Shown here one piece after another: positions 1 through 7,440 of a stretch of 64,000 bases of DNA. Where the stretch lies: positions 18,311 to 82,310 of the forward strand of contig NZ_BMTF01000010.1 in the NCBI RefSeq assembly GCF_014649535.1, in the 5' to 3' direction. The translations under genes and the position numbers were made by a program. Origin of the DNA: Streptomyces gelaticus (GTDB lineage Bacteria; Actinomycetota; Actinomycetes; Streptomycetales; Streptomycetaceae). Each line of letters starts with the position of its first letter. Within the stretch, counting starts at the first letter, position 1. The notes under the pieces are model-generated. The model was given only the letters and a program-made list of their open reading frames with translations. It was not told the origin of the DNA and ran no database searches.

Positions 1-1
1 C

Positions 2-520
2 CGGGTGGCCGGGGTGCGGTTCGCCCGTACGGTGCCGGACGGCAGCGGCGGCGTGCGCGACGCCGGTACGTACGAGGACATCCCCGCCCAGCTCGTGCTG
101 CGGGCGATCGGCTACCGCGGGGTTCCGCTGCCCGGCCTGCCCTTCGACCCGGTGCGCGGTACGGTGCCGCATCTGGCGGGGCGGGTGCTGCGGGACGGGG
201 TGCCGTCGCCCGGGGAGTACGTCGCCGGGTGGATCAAGCGGGGACCGACCGGGGTGATCGGCTCGAACCGGTCGTGCGCGAAGGAGACGGTGGCTTCGCT
301 GCTCGACGATGTCCCACTGCTCGCCGGGCGCCCCTCGGCACCCGATCCGGTGGCGGCGCTGCGGGCGTGGGGGCTGCGTCCGGTGGAGTGGGACGGCTGG
401 CTGTCGATCGAGCGGGCGGAGGCGGCGCTGGGCCGGTCGCTGGGCCGGGAGCGGGCGAAGATCCCGGACTGGGCGGGGCTGCTGAGCGCCGCGCGGAGTG
501 GCGGCCGGGACCGCCGGTGA
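2..520 (+). CDS. Ferredoxin--NADP+ reductase (adrenodoxin-reductase type), C-terminal part
   Basis: This is the 3' end of a gene that begins before the window. The visible 172 residues match the C-terminal half of FprA/adrenodoxin-reductase-like flavoproteins, which pass electrons between NADPH and a ferredoxin through FAD. The segment around LRAIGYRG, followed by PGEYVAGWIKRGPTGVIGSNR, is the conserved end of the NADPH-binding region and the FAD-contacting GWIKRGPTGVIG loop. After it comes the usual tail with a repeated helical segment. The TGA stop at 518-520 lies 2 bp from the stop of the convergent ArsR gene. Family assignment is firm; which ferredoxin it serves cannot be told. Confidence 0.82.
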   Translation, partial: RVAGVRFARTVPDGSGGVRDAGTYEDIPAQLVLRAIGYRGVPLPGLPFDPVRGTVPHLAGRVLRDGVPSPGEYVAGWIKRGPTGVIGSNRSCAKETVASLLDDVPLLAGRPSAPDPVAALRAWGLRPVEWDGWLSIERAEAALGRSLGRERAKIPDWAGLLSAARSGGRDRR

Positions 521-522
521 GG

Positions 523-903
523 CTACCGGTCCTCGCCGGTGCGCTGGTCCTGGCGGTTCGCCGCGTCGAGGACGCGGTCGAGGAGCCCGGGGAACAGCGC
601 CTCCAGGTCCTCTCGCCGCAGGCCGTTCATCTTGGCCGTGCCGCGGTAGCACTGCTGGATGATCCCGCTGTCGCGCAGCACCCGGAAGTGGTGCGTGGAC
701 GTCGACTTGGACACCGGGAGATCGAAACGGGAACAGGTGAGCTCGGACTCGGCTGCGGCCAGCTCGCGGACGATCCGCAGTCGCATCGGGTCGGAGAGCG
801 CGTGGAGCACCGCCTCGATACGGATCTCGTCGCGCGCGGGGTGGTCGAGCACACGACCGCCGACCTCGGTGGCGCTTGTGGCAGGGGCGCTGGCGGGTGT
901 CAC
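523..903 (-). CDS. ArsR-family winged-helix transcriptional regulator
   Basis: A 126-residue protein with a central ArsR winged helix. It has the family opening (LHALSDPMRLRIVREL), a recognition helix in SKSTSTHHFRVLRDSG and a wing ending near GTAKMNGLRREDLEALFPG. The Cys ligands of the metal-sensing type are absent, so an organic or redox signal is more likely. I chose the GTG at 903 because GGAAGTGGAG precedes it. The longer frame to an ATG at 993 would run through a TATTAT -10 box and a palindrome (961-980), which look like the promoter and operator. It converges with the ferredoxin reductase gene. The regulated target is unknown; the palindrome suggests autorepression. Confidence 0.8.
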   Translation of the reverse strand: MTPASAPATSATEVGGRVLDHPARDEIRIEAVLHALSDPMRLRIVRELAAAESELTCSRFDLPVSKSTSTHHFRVLRDSGIIQQCYRGTAKMNGLRREDLEALFPGLLDRVLDAANRQDQRTGEDR

Positions 904-960
904 GACGGCTCCACTTCCTGGGACTGTTCCGGTTCCACGAGGGGACCGTTCCGGTCTTCC

Positions 961-980
961 ATAATACGAGACTCGTCGTA
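961..980 (-). promoter_or_regulatory. Promoter -10 box and operator palindrome of the ArsR gene
   Basis: On the minus strand a TATTAT hexamer (966-961) sits about 57 bp upstream of the GTG start. A perfect 5+1+5 palindrome ACGAG-N-CTCGT (966-976) abuts it, with a further TACGA/TCGTA half site at 974-980. A repressor bound here would cover the -10 box, as expected for ArsR autoregulation. No clear -35 box is visible. Confidence 0.45.
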
Positions 981-1008
981 GTTCGACATTCACCGGAGGG
1001 CGGGCCTG

Positions 1009-1194
1009 TCACGCGCAGAACAGCGGGCCCGTCGCGCTGCAGTCGGTGCGGCCCGTACGCGATGCCGCCCCGCAGGCGTCGACGAGCTCGTCCATGTGGG
1101 CCTCTGCCCAACTGTGCGCCATGTCCGGCCGGCGGAGCAGGCTCCGGCCGAGCGGGGTCAGTTCGCAGGCGTGCCGCGCCTCTCCGGCGATTTC
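1009..1194 (-). pseudogene. C-terminal stump of an HxlR-type regulator
   Basis: About 60 codons read like the end of an HxlR/MarR-like winged-helix regulator: CELTPLGRSLL, then SWAEAHMDELVDA, the wing-to-dimer-helix junction of HxlR proteins. Everything before residue GEARHACEL is missing, including the DNA-binding helices, and the upstream frame is Arg-rich non-coding-like sequence. It ends with TGA at 1011-1009. The adjoining stump on the other strand (1212-1413) indicates that one deletion removed both 5' ends. No function is expected. Confidence 0.55.
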
Positions 1195-1211
1195 CGCGGG
1201 AATTCCGCCCC

Positions 1212-1413
1212 TTCGGCCTCGGCACCGCCGCCGGTACGGCGGTGCTGCGCACCGCACCCGCCGGGCTGGACCGGCTGGTCGTCAGCCCGGCCGGAGGGTT
1301 CGACCAGGACGGCGCGCGCTCCGGCCGGTACACCACCGCCGCAGTGGACCCGGAAGCCCGGATCCCCTACAGCGACTTCGCCGTCGCTCTGCGGGACGAG
1401 GCCGATGCCATCT
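1212..1413 (+). pseudogene. C-terminal stump of an NmrA-like NAD(P)H-binding oxidoreductase
   Basis: This stretch reads as the end of an NAD(P)H-binding, NmrA/YhfK-like SDR protein: LDRLVVSPAGGFDQDG, GARSGRYTTA, then ARIPYSDFAVALRDEAD, the usual last strand and helix. The N-terminal Rossmann GxxGxxG half is absent, and the expected final residues after RDEAD are lost to a frame change. HxlR regulators and NmrA-like reductases are often divergent neighbours, and here exactly the divergent promoter side of both is gone. Confidence 0.5.
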
Positions 1414-1458
1414 CGACGTCGACTCCACCCTCGTCCGTGACCGGCACGCGACCACGTC

Positions 1459-1944
1459 TCAAGCCCACACCGCCTTGACCACTGCGTGACCTGCTGAAGC
1501 CGCCCGCCCGTAGAACCCCTGGAGGTCCTTGTGATGGTCGAGGAACTCCCGCCCGACCTGAGCATCTTCCCGGGCGCGGCCGCCGGCGACGTTCCAGAAC
1601 TCGTCGAAAGGGACAGTCGCGAGGAAGTCTGCGGCCTGTGACACCCCAGGCGGCTCCAGAATCATCAGGGGCGGGTCGGAGGGGTCGGCGTCAGCCGTGT
1701 GTGCCACGGGGCGGCCGCCGTAGATCGGCAACATCCAGGACTCGGCGGCGTCTGCATCGAGGACACCGGCTGTGGCGTAGAAGTCATTGACGGAGCCGAA
1801 GACCTTGTCGATCGAGTTGGCAATACCTGCCGCGTACTCGTCGGGGTGGTTGTCCCAGGCCTCGGACATGAACGCCGCAAGCCAGGTGTGGTCGTCCCGG
1901 ATCTCGGATTCCGCGACGGCGCGAAAGTGCAGATGGATGCTCAC
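1459..1944 (-). CDS. DUF1877 (YfbM-like) family protein
   Basis: A 161-residue protein matching the DUF1877 pattern: VSIHLHFRAV at the start, a helical DKVFGSVNDFY segment, a central MLPIYGGRPV, then the conserved LEPPGVSQAADFLA and VPFDEFW motifs and a C-terminal helical end. The family is small, soluble and of unknown function. The GTG at 1944 is the best start: GGGGGA lies about 9 bp upstream and the family homology begins there. The longer frame back to 2202 is Arg-rich and overlaps the end of the OYE gene. Probably a single-gene unit. Confidence 0.75.
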   Translation of the reverse strand: MSIHLHFRAVAESEIRDDHTWLAAFMSEAWDNHPDEYAAGIANSIDKVFGSVNDFYATAGVLDADAAESWMLPIYGGRPVAHTADADPSDPPLMILEPPGVSQAADFLATVPFDEFWNVAGGRAREDAQVGREFLDHHKDLQGFYGRAASAGHAVVKAVWA

Positions 1945-2161
1945 CGCGACGAGTCCCCCGTTTCGGCGGCCCGGCTGTCGGGCCGAACGGACAGAACCTA
2001 CTCCCCAGCAGATCGGTGTGTCCGCGCGGCCGGGGTTGCTGCGCCTCACCGCGTTACCCTCCTCGACGAAACACGGGGCGGGCACGCCGCACCGGCCCGG
2101 CCGGCCCCGTGACGCTGCGCGTCGTGCAGGACCGGCCGGGCCGGTGCGGCAGGCGGAGTGG

Positions 2162-3259
2162 TCAGACCGCGCGGAGATACTGCTCCGGCTTGCGGAGTTC
2201 ACCGCCCAGTTCGCGGGCCGCCTCCTGCGCCCACGACGGGCTGCGCAGCAGCTCGCGCCCGAGGAGGACGGCGTCCGCCCGCCCCTCGGTGATGATCTTC
2301 TCGGCCTGCTGCGGCTCGGTGATCAGGCCCACCGCCGCCACCGGGAGCGAGGTCTCGGTCCGGACCCGCTCGGCGAAGGGGACCTGGTACCCCGGCCCGG
2401 TCGCGACGCGGGCACGCGGGGCGTTTCCGCCGCTGGAGACGTCCAGCAGGTCGACCCCGTGAGCCTGGAGCTGCGCGGCCAGCCGCACGGTCTCGTCGAC
2501 CGTCCAGCCCTCGCGCTCGTCCTCGTCGTTCTCCGTGAGCCAGTCCGTCGCGGAGATCCGGAAGAAGACGGGCAGTTCGTCCGGCCAGACCTCGCGCACC
2601 GCGTCGACGACCTGCAACGCGAGGCGGACGCGGTTCTCGAAGCTGCCGCCGTACTCGTCGGTGCGCCGGTTGCTGTGCGGGGAGAGGAACTGTCCGATGA
2701 GGTAGCCGTGGGCGCCGTGCACCTCGGCGACCTCGAAGCCAGCGTCGAGAGCGCGGCGCGCGGCCTCACGGAAGCGGTCGACGATGCCCTGGATCTCGTC
2801 CGTGGTCAGCTCGTGCGGCACGGGGTGACCGTCGTCGAACGGCAGCGGGCTGGGGGCGACGGGCGTCCAGCCGTGCGCCTCGGGCCCCACGGGGTGGCCG
2901 CCCAGCCAGGGGGCCGCCGTGGACGCCTTGCGCCCGGCGTGTGCGAGCTGGATGCCCGCGACGGCCCCCTGCCCCTTGATGAATCGCGTGATCCGGCGGA
3001 GCGAGGCGACCTGGGTGTCGTTCCAGATGCCGAGGTCGCCGGGGCTGATCCGGCCCTCGGGGCTGACGGCCGTGGCCTCGGTGAGGATGAGCCCGGTCCC
3101 CCCTGTGGCGCGGGCCGCGAGGTGGGCGAAGTGCCAGTCGGTCGCGACACCCGCGTCCGGCCCGTCCGGTGCGGCGCTGTACTGGCACATGGGCGCCATC
3201 CAGATTCGGTTGGGGATGACGAGCGACCGCAGGGTGTAGGGCTCGAAGAGGGCACTCAC
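2162..3259 (-). CDS. Old Yellow Enzyme family NADH:flavin oxidoreductase (YqjM class)
   Basis: A 365-residue FMN-dependent ene-reductase that reduces activated C=C bonds with NAD(P)H. It shows the TIM-barrel landmarks of the YqjM (thermophilic-like) class: NRIWMAPMCQYS near residue 20 with the class-defining Cys, QLAHAGRKAS, the substrate-binding HGAHGYLIGQFLSP, a NRRTDEYGGSFENR loop, FRIS, and a C-terminal RELLRSPSWA. The start is the GTG at 3259, with CGGAG 7 bp upstream. The longer frame would cross the operator array at 3294-3351. The gene probably responds to electrophilic or redox stress through that array. No cognate regulator lies next to it except the HxlR stump. Confidence 0.88.
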   Translation of the reverse strand: MSALFEPYTLRSLVIPNRIWMAPMCQYSAAPDGPDAGVATDWHFAHLAARATGGTGLILTEATAVSPEGRISPGDLGIWNDTQVASLRRITRFIKGQGAVAGIQLAHAGRKASTAAPWLGGHPVGPEAHGWTPVAPSPLPFDDGHPVPHELTTDEIQGIVDRFREAARRALDAGFEVAEVHGAHGYLIGQFLSPHSNRRTDEYGGSFENRVRLALQVVDAVREVWPDELPVFFRISATDWLTENDEDEREGWTVDETVRLAAQLQAHGVDLLDVSSGGNAPRARVATGPGYQVPFAERVRTETSLPVAAVGLITEPQQAEKIITEGRADAVLLGRELLRSPSWAQEAARELGGELRKPEQYLRAV

Positions 3260-3293
3260 GTCGGACTCCGTTTCGGGGGGTGCGGAAGGATCG

Positions 3294-3351
3294 CTAGTAC
3301 GATACATCCCGTACTACGACGCCCGTCAAATTACGACGCCTCTCGTACTAG
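3294..3351. promoter_or_regulatory. Operator array upstream of the Old Yellow Enzyme gene
   Basis: Several copies of a TACGA/TCGTA half site are packed into 58 bp. CTAGTACGA (3294-3302) pairs as an inverted repeat with TCGTACTAG (3343-3351). AGTACG (3296-3301) pairs with CGTACT (3310-3315), and further TACGAC sites lie at 3314 and 3332. The block starts 35 bp upstream of the GTG. The arrangement fits cooperative binding by a TetR-, MarR- or HxlR-type repressor. Confidence 0.5.
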
Positions 3352-3388
3352 TTCCGGGCCGGGACGGATGCAAGTCGGCCGAGCGGCG

Positions 3389-3781
3389 TCAGTCGGCGTT
3401 CCTGGCACGCCGCCGGAGCGTGATCTCGGCCTCCGCGTCGTATCCCTGGGTCCAGTTGCGTCCGGCGGCCGACTTCCAGGTGACGTGGACGGTCGCACCG
3501 TCGGCCCTGACGCCGTCCACCGTCATGCCCCGGTCACCGTCCCGCACGTCCCCCCGGCGCAGCTCGCGCGCCTTGAGCGTGACGGGCTGCGCCGACCCCG
3601 CGCCGTCGGCCTCGTCCGCCGCACGGGCCAGCGCCGCCGCCAGCTCGCGGGCGCGGTCGGGGTTGCAGATCAGCGACACCCCGCCCGAGGGCGCCGCGGC
3701 CCTGATCTCGACCCGCGTTCCGACAGGGTTCACCTCCAGGGCCGCCCCTCGCCCCTCGGCGTCCTCGATCCCTCTCGTCAT
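3389..3781 (-). CDS. Hypothetical 130-residue protein
   Basis: The codons are strongly actinobacterial in third position and ATG 3781 is preceded by GGGAGGAG, so the gene is real. The protein is soluble, without signal peptide or membrane segment. Its middle (DRARELAAALARAADEAD) is one amphipathic helix, flanked by short strand-like stretches; the second half (TVHVTWKSAAGRNWTQG) suggests a small beta domain. I do not recognise the family. It lies 90 bp downstream of the methyltransferase gene on the same strand and could be co-transcribed with it. Confidence 0.7.
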   Translation of the reverse strand: MTRGIEDAEGRGAALEVNPVGTRVEIRAAAPSGGVSLICNPDRARELAAALARAADEADGAGSAQPVTLKARELRRGDVRDGDRGMTVDGVRADGATVHVTWKSAAGRNWTQGYDAEAEITLRRRARNAD

Positions 3782-3870
3782 CGCCCCGCTCCTCCCTTCG
3801 CCCGGCCGGTTCGCCGGGCCCGTAAAGCCTGAGGTTCTCGGGGCCGACCGTGCCACATCCGGAGCGGACC

Positions 3871-4647
3871 CTACGACTCGGCCACGACGATGTAGAGCGT
3901 CACGGCCGCCAGGAAGGGGCCGTCGGAAAGGTGGTCCAGCCACCGTCGCGCCGACTCCTCGGTGAAGTATCCGGCGTCGGCGGCGCGGCGCGCGGTGCGC
4001 TCCAGACCGAGAATCCCGTCGGCTGCCCGGACGTCCCGGAAGACGGGGGTGACCGGTACGACCCCGGGCACGGAGAATCCCGCGTCCGCCGCCAGTCGGG
4101 CCAGCTGGCTGCCGATGCGGGCGTTGCGGACGGCTTCGTGCGTGACGTACTGGGTGTAGGCGCGCGACAGACCGCTGTCCGGATGATCGACCGTCAGGGT
4201 GCCCCAGTCCGGTTCGCCCATGACGAGCCGTCCGCCCGGCCTGAGCACGCGCCGGGCTTCGCCGAGCGCTCGGGCGGGATCGTCGACGTGCTGGAGGACC
4301 CGGTCGGTACGGGCCCGGTCGACGCAGTGGTCCGGCAGTGGCAGCTGGTGGACGTCTCCGAGCCGCACGGTCACGTTGCTCCGCTCCGCGCTGCGGTCCC
4401 GGGCGGCGTCGACCGAGGCCCGGTCGTGGTCGATGCCGATCACCTGGCCCGTCGCGGTGACGGCCTCGGCGAGCGCGCCGAGATCGGTGCCGGGTCCGCA
4501 GCCGAGGTCGAGCGCCGTATCGCCCGGCCGGACTCCGAGCTCGTCGAGCATGTGTCTCTTGTAGGACCGGCCCGGACCGGTGGCGGCGACCCGGTCCAGG
4601 TAGGCGAACGCGTCGGGGGTGGCAGTCTCGAACACCGATGAGGTCAT
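3871..4647 (-). CDS. Class I SAM-dependent methyltransferase
   Basis: A 258-residue Rossmann methyltransferase of the UbiE/Methyltransf_11 type. Motif I is LDLGCGPGTDLGAL (about residues 45-58), the acidic strand-2 end is GIDHD, motif II is RLGDVHQLPLPD, and the post-motif helix is EARRVLRPGGRLVMGEPD. The substrate is unknown. The start is ATG 4647, which opens MTSSVFETATPDAF; the longer frame overlaps the divergent GNAT gene and is not needed. The two genes face away from each other across 86 bp. Confidence 0.82.
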   Translation of the reverse strand: MTSSVFETATPDAFAYLDRVAATGPGRSYKRHMLDELGVRPGDTALDLGCGPGTDLGALAEAVTATGQVIGIDHDRASVDAARDRSAERSNVTVRLGDVHQLPLPDHCVDRARTDRVLQHVDDPARALGEARRVLRPGGRLVMGEPDWGTLTVDHPDSGLSRAYTQYVTHEAVRNARIGSQLARLAADAGFSVPGVVPVTPVFRDVRAADGILGLERTARRAADAGYFTEESARRWLDHLSDGPFLAAVTLYIVVAES

Positions 4648-4695
4648 GCGCGCCAGTGAAGCAGGGACGGCCACCGCCCGGGCACGGGTATTGCA

Positions 4696-4734
4696 TTGCG
4701 GGCCGGCCGGGGTGCTGCGTAACGTCGTCGGCCA
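4696..4734 (+). promoter_or_regulatory. Leaderless promoter of the GNAT gene
   Basis: TTGCGG (4696-4701) and TAACGT (4720-4725) are separated by 18 bp, and the -10 box ends 8 bp before ATG 4734. Transcription would start at or next to the A of the start codon, a common arrangement in Streptomyces. No Shine-Dalgarno sequence is present, which supports this. Confidence 0.5.
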
Positions 4735-5270
4735 TGACGACCCTTGCTCTGCGTACCGCTCGACTGTGTCTGGATCCGTACACACCCGCCGACGAGGAGG
4801 ACTTCGTCGCGCTGTTCCAGGACACCCGGGTCTCCCGCTGGATGGGGGAAGGGCCGCAGACCGAGGCCGAGGACCGCGCGCTGTTCGGACGGATCTTCAG
4901 CAAGGTGTACGCACAGGACCTGTTCGACGTCTGGGCGATCCGGCACGAGGGCCGGTTCGTCGGCCATGCGGAGATCAAGCCGTCCCCGGAGGCGGGCGGC
5001 CACGAGATCGTCTACGCACTGGCCGCCACCGCGTGGGGGCAGGGGTTCGGCACCGAGATCGCGCAGACGCTGACCGGGTACGGGTTCGACACGCTCGGGC
5101 TCACCGAGGTGCATGCCACGGTGGCGGCCGAGAACACCGGGTCGCTGGCGCTGCTGGACCGGATCGGCTTCCGGCATGTCCGGAACATCACGGAGGACGA
5201 CGGCAGCACGACCCTGCTCCTGACCTGCTCCCTCGCGTCCGAAGCCGCCGGAGCCGGTCAGCCCCGATAG
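4734..5270 (+). CDS. GNAT family N-acetyltransferase
   Basis: A 178-residue acetyltransferase of the RimJ/RimL-like group: RTARLCLDPYTPADEEDF at the N terminus, the VGHAEIKPS strand, the acetyl-CoA pyrophosphate loop region ALAATAWGQGFGTE (a variant of Q/RxxGxG/A), and VHATVAAENTGSLALLDRIGF, the C-terminal helix-strand of this subfamily. These enzymes move acetyl from acetyl-CoA to an amino group of a small molecule or protein N terminus. The start is set by the leaderless promoter. Its end overlaps the end of the convergent cupin gene by 13 bp. Confidence 0.85.
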   Translation: MTTLALRTARLCLDPYTPADEEDFVALFQDTRVSRWMGEGPQTEAEDRALFGRIFSKVYAQDLFDVWAIRHEGRFVGHAEIKPSPEAGGHEIVYALAATAWGQGFGTEIAQTLTGYGFDTLGLTEVHATVAAENTGSLALLDRIGFRHVRNITEDDGSTTLLLTCSLASEAAGAGQPR

Positions 5271-5974
5271 ACGTCCAGACGGCCGCACATGCCGAACTTT
5301 CCGTATGCGGAGGGCTGTTCGGCGTGGACGCAGGCGTCGGCGAGATGGCCGCCGTCACCGCGCGCCACGGCGTCGAGCTGCTCGCCGGTCGCCTCGGATG
5401 CCGCGGCGGCCCCGCGCTGCCAGCGTTCACGCCAGTCCTCGGCCCTCGGCCGTACGAGTGCGGTCGCGGCCCGGTGGAATGCGGCGAGCGGCTCGGGGTC
5501 GCCCGCCTCGGCGGCCCGGCGCAGGGCGAGAAATCCTTCGACGGCGAGATCGCGGCGGGCGCGCGCGGCCCGTTCCTGCTCCGCCTCGGAGCCGTCGGCG
5601 GGCAGGGCGACCGCCGCCCGGTAGGCGTCCGGGTCCGCCAGGCGGTCCGGCGGCAGGGTGAGTACGGCGTCGCCCGCCTCCGGCAGCCCGCTGTTCTCCA
5701 TGAGCACGACGATGCGCAGCCCGTCCTCGTTGACGAGCCGGTGGATCGTGCCTGGCGTGAACCACACCAGCGCACCCGGTGCCAGCGGCGTCTGCCGGAA
5801 TCCCGACGCGGTGAGGGTCTGCACCGAGCCCGCGCCGCCGACCACCACGTACCCCTCGGAACAGGTGAGGTGGAGATGGGGCGTCCCGCCGCGCAGACCG
5901 TCCGCGGCGGGCCAGTCGTACACCCGCAGATGGGACACGGCGACGGCGCCGGGCAGCCCTTCGAAGGTCGGCAC
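5258..5974 (-). CDS. Cupin-domain protein, sugar-pathway type
   Basis: A 238-residue protein whose first half is a single cupin barrel: GGTPHLHLTCSEGYVVVGG (cupin motif 1 with two His and one Glu) and GALVWFTPGTIHRLVNED (motif 2 with the third His). The second half is helical and Ala-rich, with no domain I can name. Such cupins bind a divalent metal and often a sugar or its phosphate. The GTG at 5974 has GAGGAG 5 bp upstream. A LacI-type operator (6028-6039) in front of it supports a role in carbohydrate use. Confidence 0.75.
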   Translation of the reverse strand: MPTFEGLPGAVAVSHLRVYDWPAADGLRGGTPHLHLTCSEGYVVVGGAGSVQTLTASGFRQTPLAPGALVWFTPGTIHRLVNEDGLRIVVLMENSGLPEAGDAVLTLPPDRLADPDAYRAAVALPADGSEAEQERAARARRDLAVEGFLALRRAAEAGDPEPLAAFHRAATALVRPRAEDWRERWQRGAAAASEATGEQLDAVARGDGGHLADACVHAEQPSAYGKFGMCGRLDVYRG

Positions 5975-6027
5975 AGCTGCTCCTCGGTCTCTCTGCCGTG
6001 AGGTCCGCATGTGGTGCACGCACTCCG

Positions 6028-6039
6028 GCAAGCGCTTTC
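6028..6039. promoter_or_regulatory. LacI-family operator
   Basis: GCAAGCGCTTTC is a near-perfect 12-bp palindrome around AAGCGCTT, the core recognised by many LacI/GalR repressors and their actinobacterial relatives. It lies 54 bp upstream of the cupin start and about 140 bp from the divergent BNR-protein gene, so it could act on either. No LacI gene is in the window. Confidence 0.5.
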
Positions 6040-6176
6040 TAATTGTCGTGCACCGTACCCCCGCCGGCCTCGATGCAACAGGGCCCGAGGCAGGGCGGCT
6101 GCTTTGCGGGCCACTGTCAGTGGTCGGGTGCAGACTGGCCTTTATCCGACACAACGGCGTTTCGGGAGGTTCGGTC

Positions 6177-7265
6177 ATGACCGACGTACTGCTCACCGTG
6201 GGCACCCGCAAGGGACTCTTCATCGGCCGCAGGCGCGGTGGTGCGTGGGAGTTCGACGGCCCGCATTTCAATGCCCAGGCGATCTATTCGATCGCCATCG
6301 ACACCCGCGGGCAGGTCCCACGGCTCCTGGTCGGCGGCGACAGCGCGCACTGGGGCCCGTCGGTCTTCCGCTCGGACGACCTGGGCATGACCTGGGGCGA
6401 ACCACGACAACCGGCCGTGAAGTTCCCCCGGTTCACCGGGGCCTCGCTGGAGCGGGTCTGGCAGCTGCATCCGGCCGGCCCCGAGGCGCCCGATGTGGTG
6501 TACGCGGGGACCGAGCCCGCCGCGCTGTTCCGTTCCGAGGACGGCGGGGAGTCCTTCGAGCTGGTCCGCCCGCTGTGGGAGCATCCCACGCGTTCGAGGT
6601 GGGAGCCCGGCGGGGGCGGTGAGGGGCTGCACACCATCCTGACGGACCCGAGGGACGCCCGCGCCGTGACCGTCGCGGTCTCCACGGCCGGGGTGTTCCG
6701 CACGAAGGACGGCGGGGCGAGCTGGGCCCCGTCGAACAAGGGGGTGTCCGCGGTCTTCCTCCCCGACCCGGAGCCGGAGTTCGGTCAGTGCGTCCACAAG
6801 GTGGCGAGGGACGCGGTCGATCCCGACCGGCTCTATCTCCAGAACCACTGGGGAGTGTTCCGGAGCGACGACTCCGGGGACAACTGGACCGACATCGGGC
6901 ACGGCCTGCCGTCGGACTTCGGTTTCGCCGCGGCCGCACACCCGCACCGCGCGGACACCGCGTACATCTTCCCGATCAACGCCGACACCGACCGGGTGCC
7001 CGCCGAACACCGCTGCCGGGTGTTCCGCACCGGCGACGCGGGCAGCACCTGGGAGCCGCTGTCGGCGGGCCTGCCCGAGGAGACGCACTACGGCACGGTG
7101 CTGCGCGACGCGCTCTGCACGGACGACGCCGATCCGGCGGGCGTCTACTTCGGCAACCGCAACGGCGAGGTGTACGCGAGCGCGGACGACGGGGACAGCT
7201 GGCGGCAGCTCGCCTCGCACCTTCCGGACGTCCTGTGCGTGCGGGCGGCGGTGATCGACGCCTGA
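6177..7265 (+). CDS. BNR/sialidase-fold repeat protein
   Basis: A 362-residue beta-propeller-type protein with repeated BNR/Asp-box motifs: SDDLGMTWGE, SEDGGESFEL, TKDGGASWAP, SDDSGDNWTD, TGDAGSTWEP and SADDGDSWRQ. They are spaced around the sequence as blades of a sialidase- or YCF48-like propeller. No signal peptide is present, so the protein should be cytosolic. The Arg triad and Tyr/Glu of true sialidases cannot be recognised, so enzymatic activity is open. The ATG at 6177 has GGGAGG upstream. The neighbouring cupin and LacI operator hint at sugar or glycoside metabolism. Confidence 0.75.
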   Translation: MTDVLLTVGTRKGLFIGRRRGGAWEFDGPHFNAQAIYSIAIDTRGQVPRLLVGGDSAHWGPSVFRSDDLGMTWGEPRQPAVKFPRFTGASLERVWQLHPAGPEAPDVVYAGTEPAALFRSEDGGESFELVRPLWEHPTRSRWEPGGGGEGLHTILTDPRDARAVTVAVSTAGVFRTKDGGASWAPSNKGVSAVFLPDPEPEFGQCVHKVARDAVDPDRLYLQNHWGVFRSDDSGDNWTDIGHGLPSDFGFAAAAHPHRADTAYIFPINADTDRVPAEHRCRVFRTGDAGSTWEPLSAGLPEETHYGTVLRDALCTDDADPAGVYFGNRNGEVYASADDGDSWRQLASHLPDVLCVRAAVIDA

Positions 7266-7440
7266 CCCGACCGTCGGCCGACATCCCGCCCTGGCGCGAT
7301 CCGGCCGTTCATCGGACCAACTCGCTTCTCCGAAGCATCAGTTCCGCGCCATATGACGCGGCATGAGGCAACCCCTGGGCTTCACTCTCCGTCCTCCGGG
7401 AGCGGGGGCCCGGATGTCTCCGGGGAGTTCGAGAAGGCCG

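Noticed and set aside
1787..3832. A 681-codon plus-strand open frame
   Set aside because: Antisense to the DUF1877, Old Yellow Enzyme and hypothetical genes; no ribosome site or motif.
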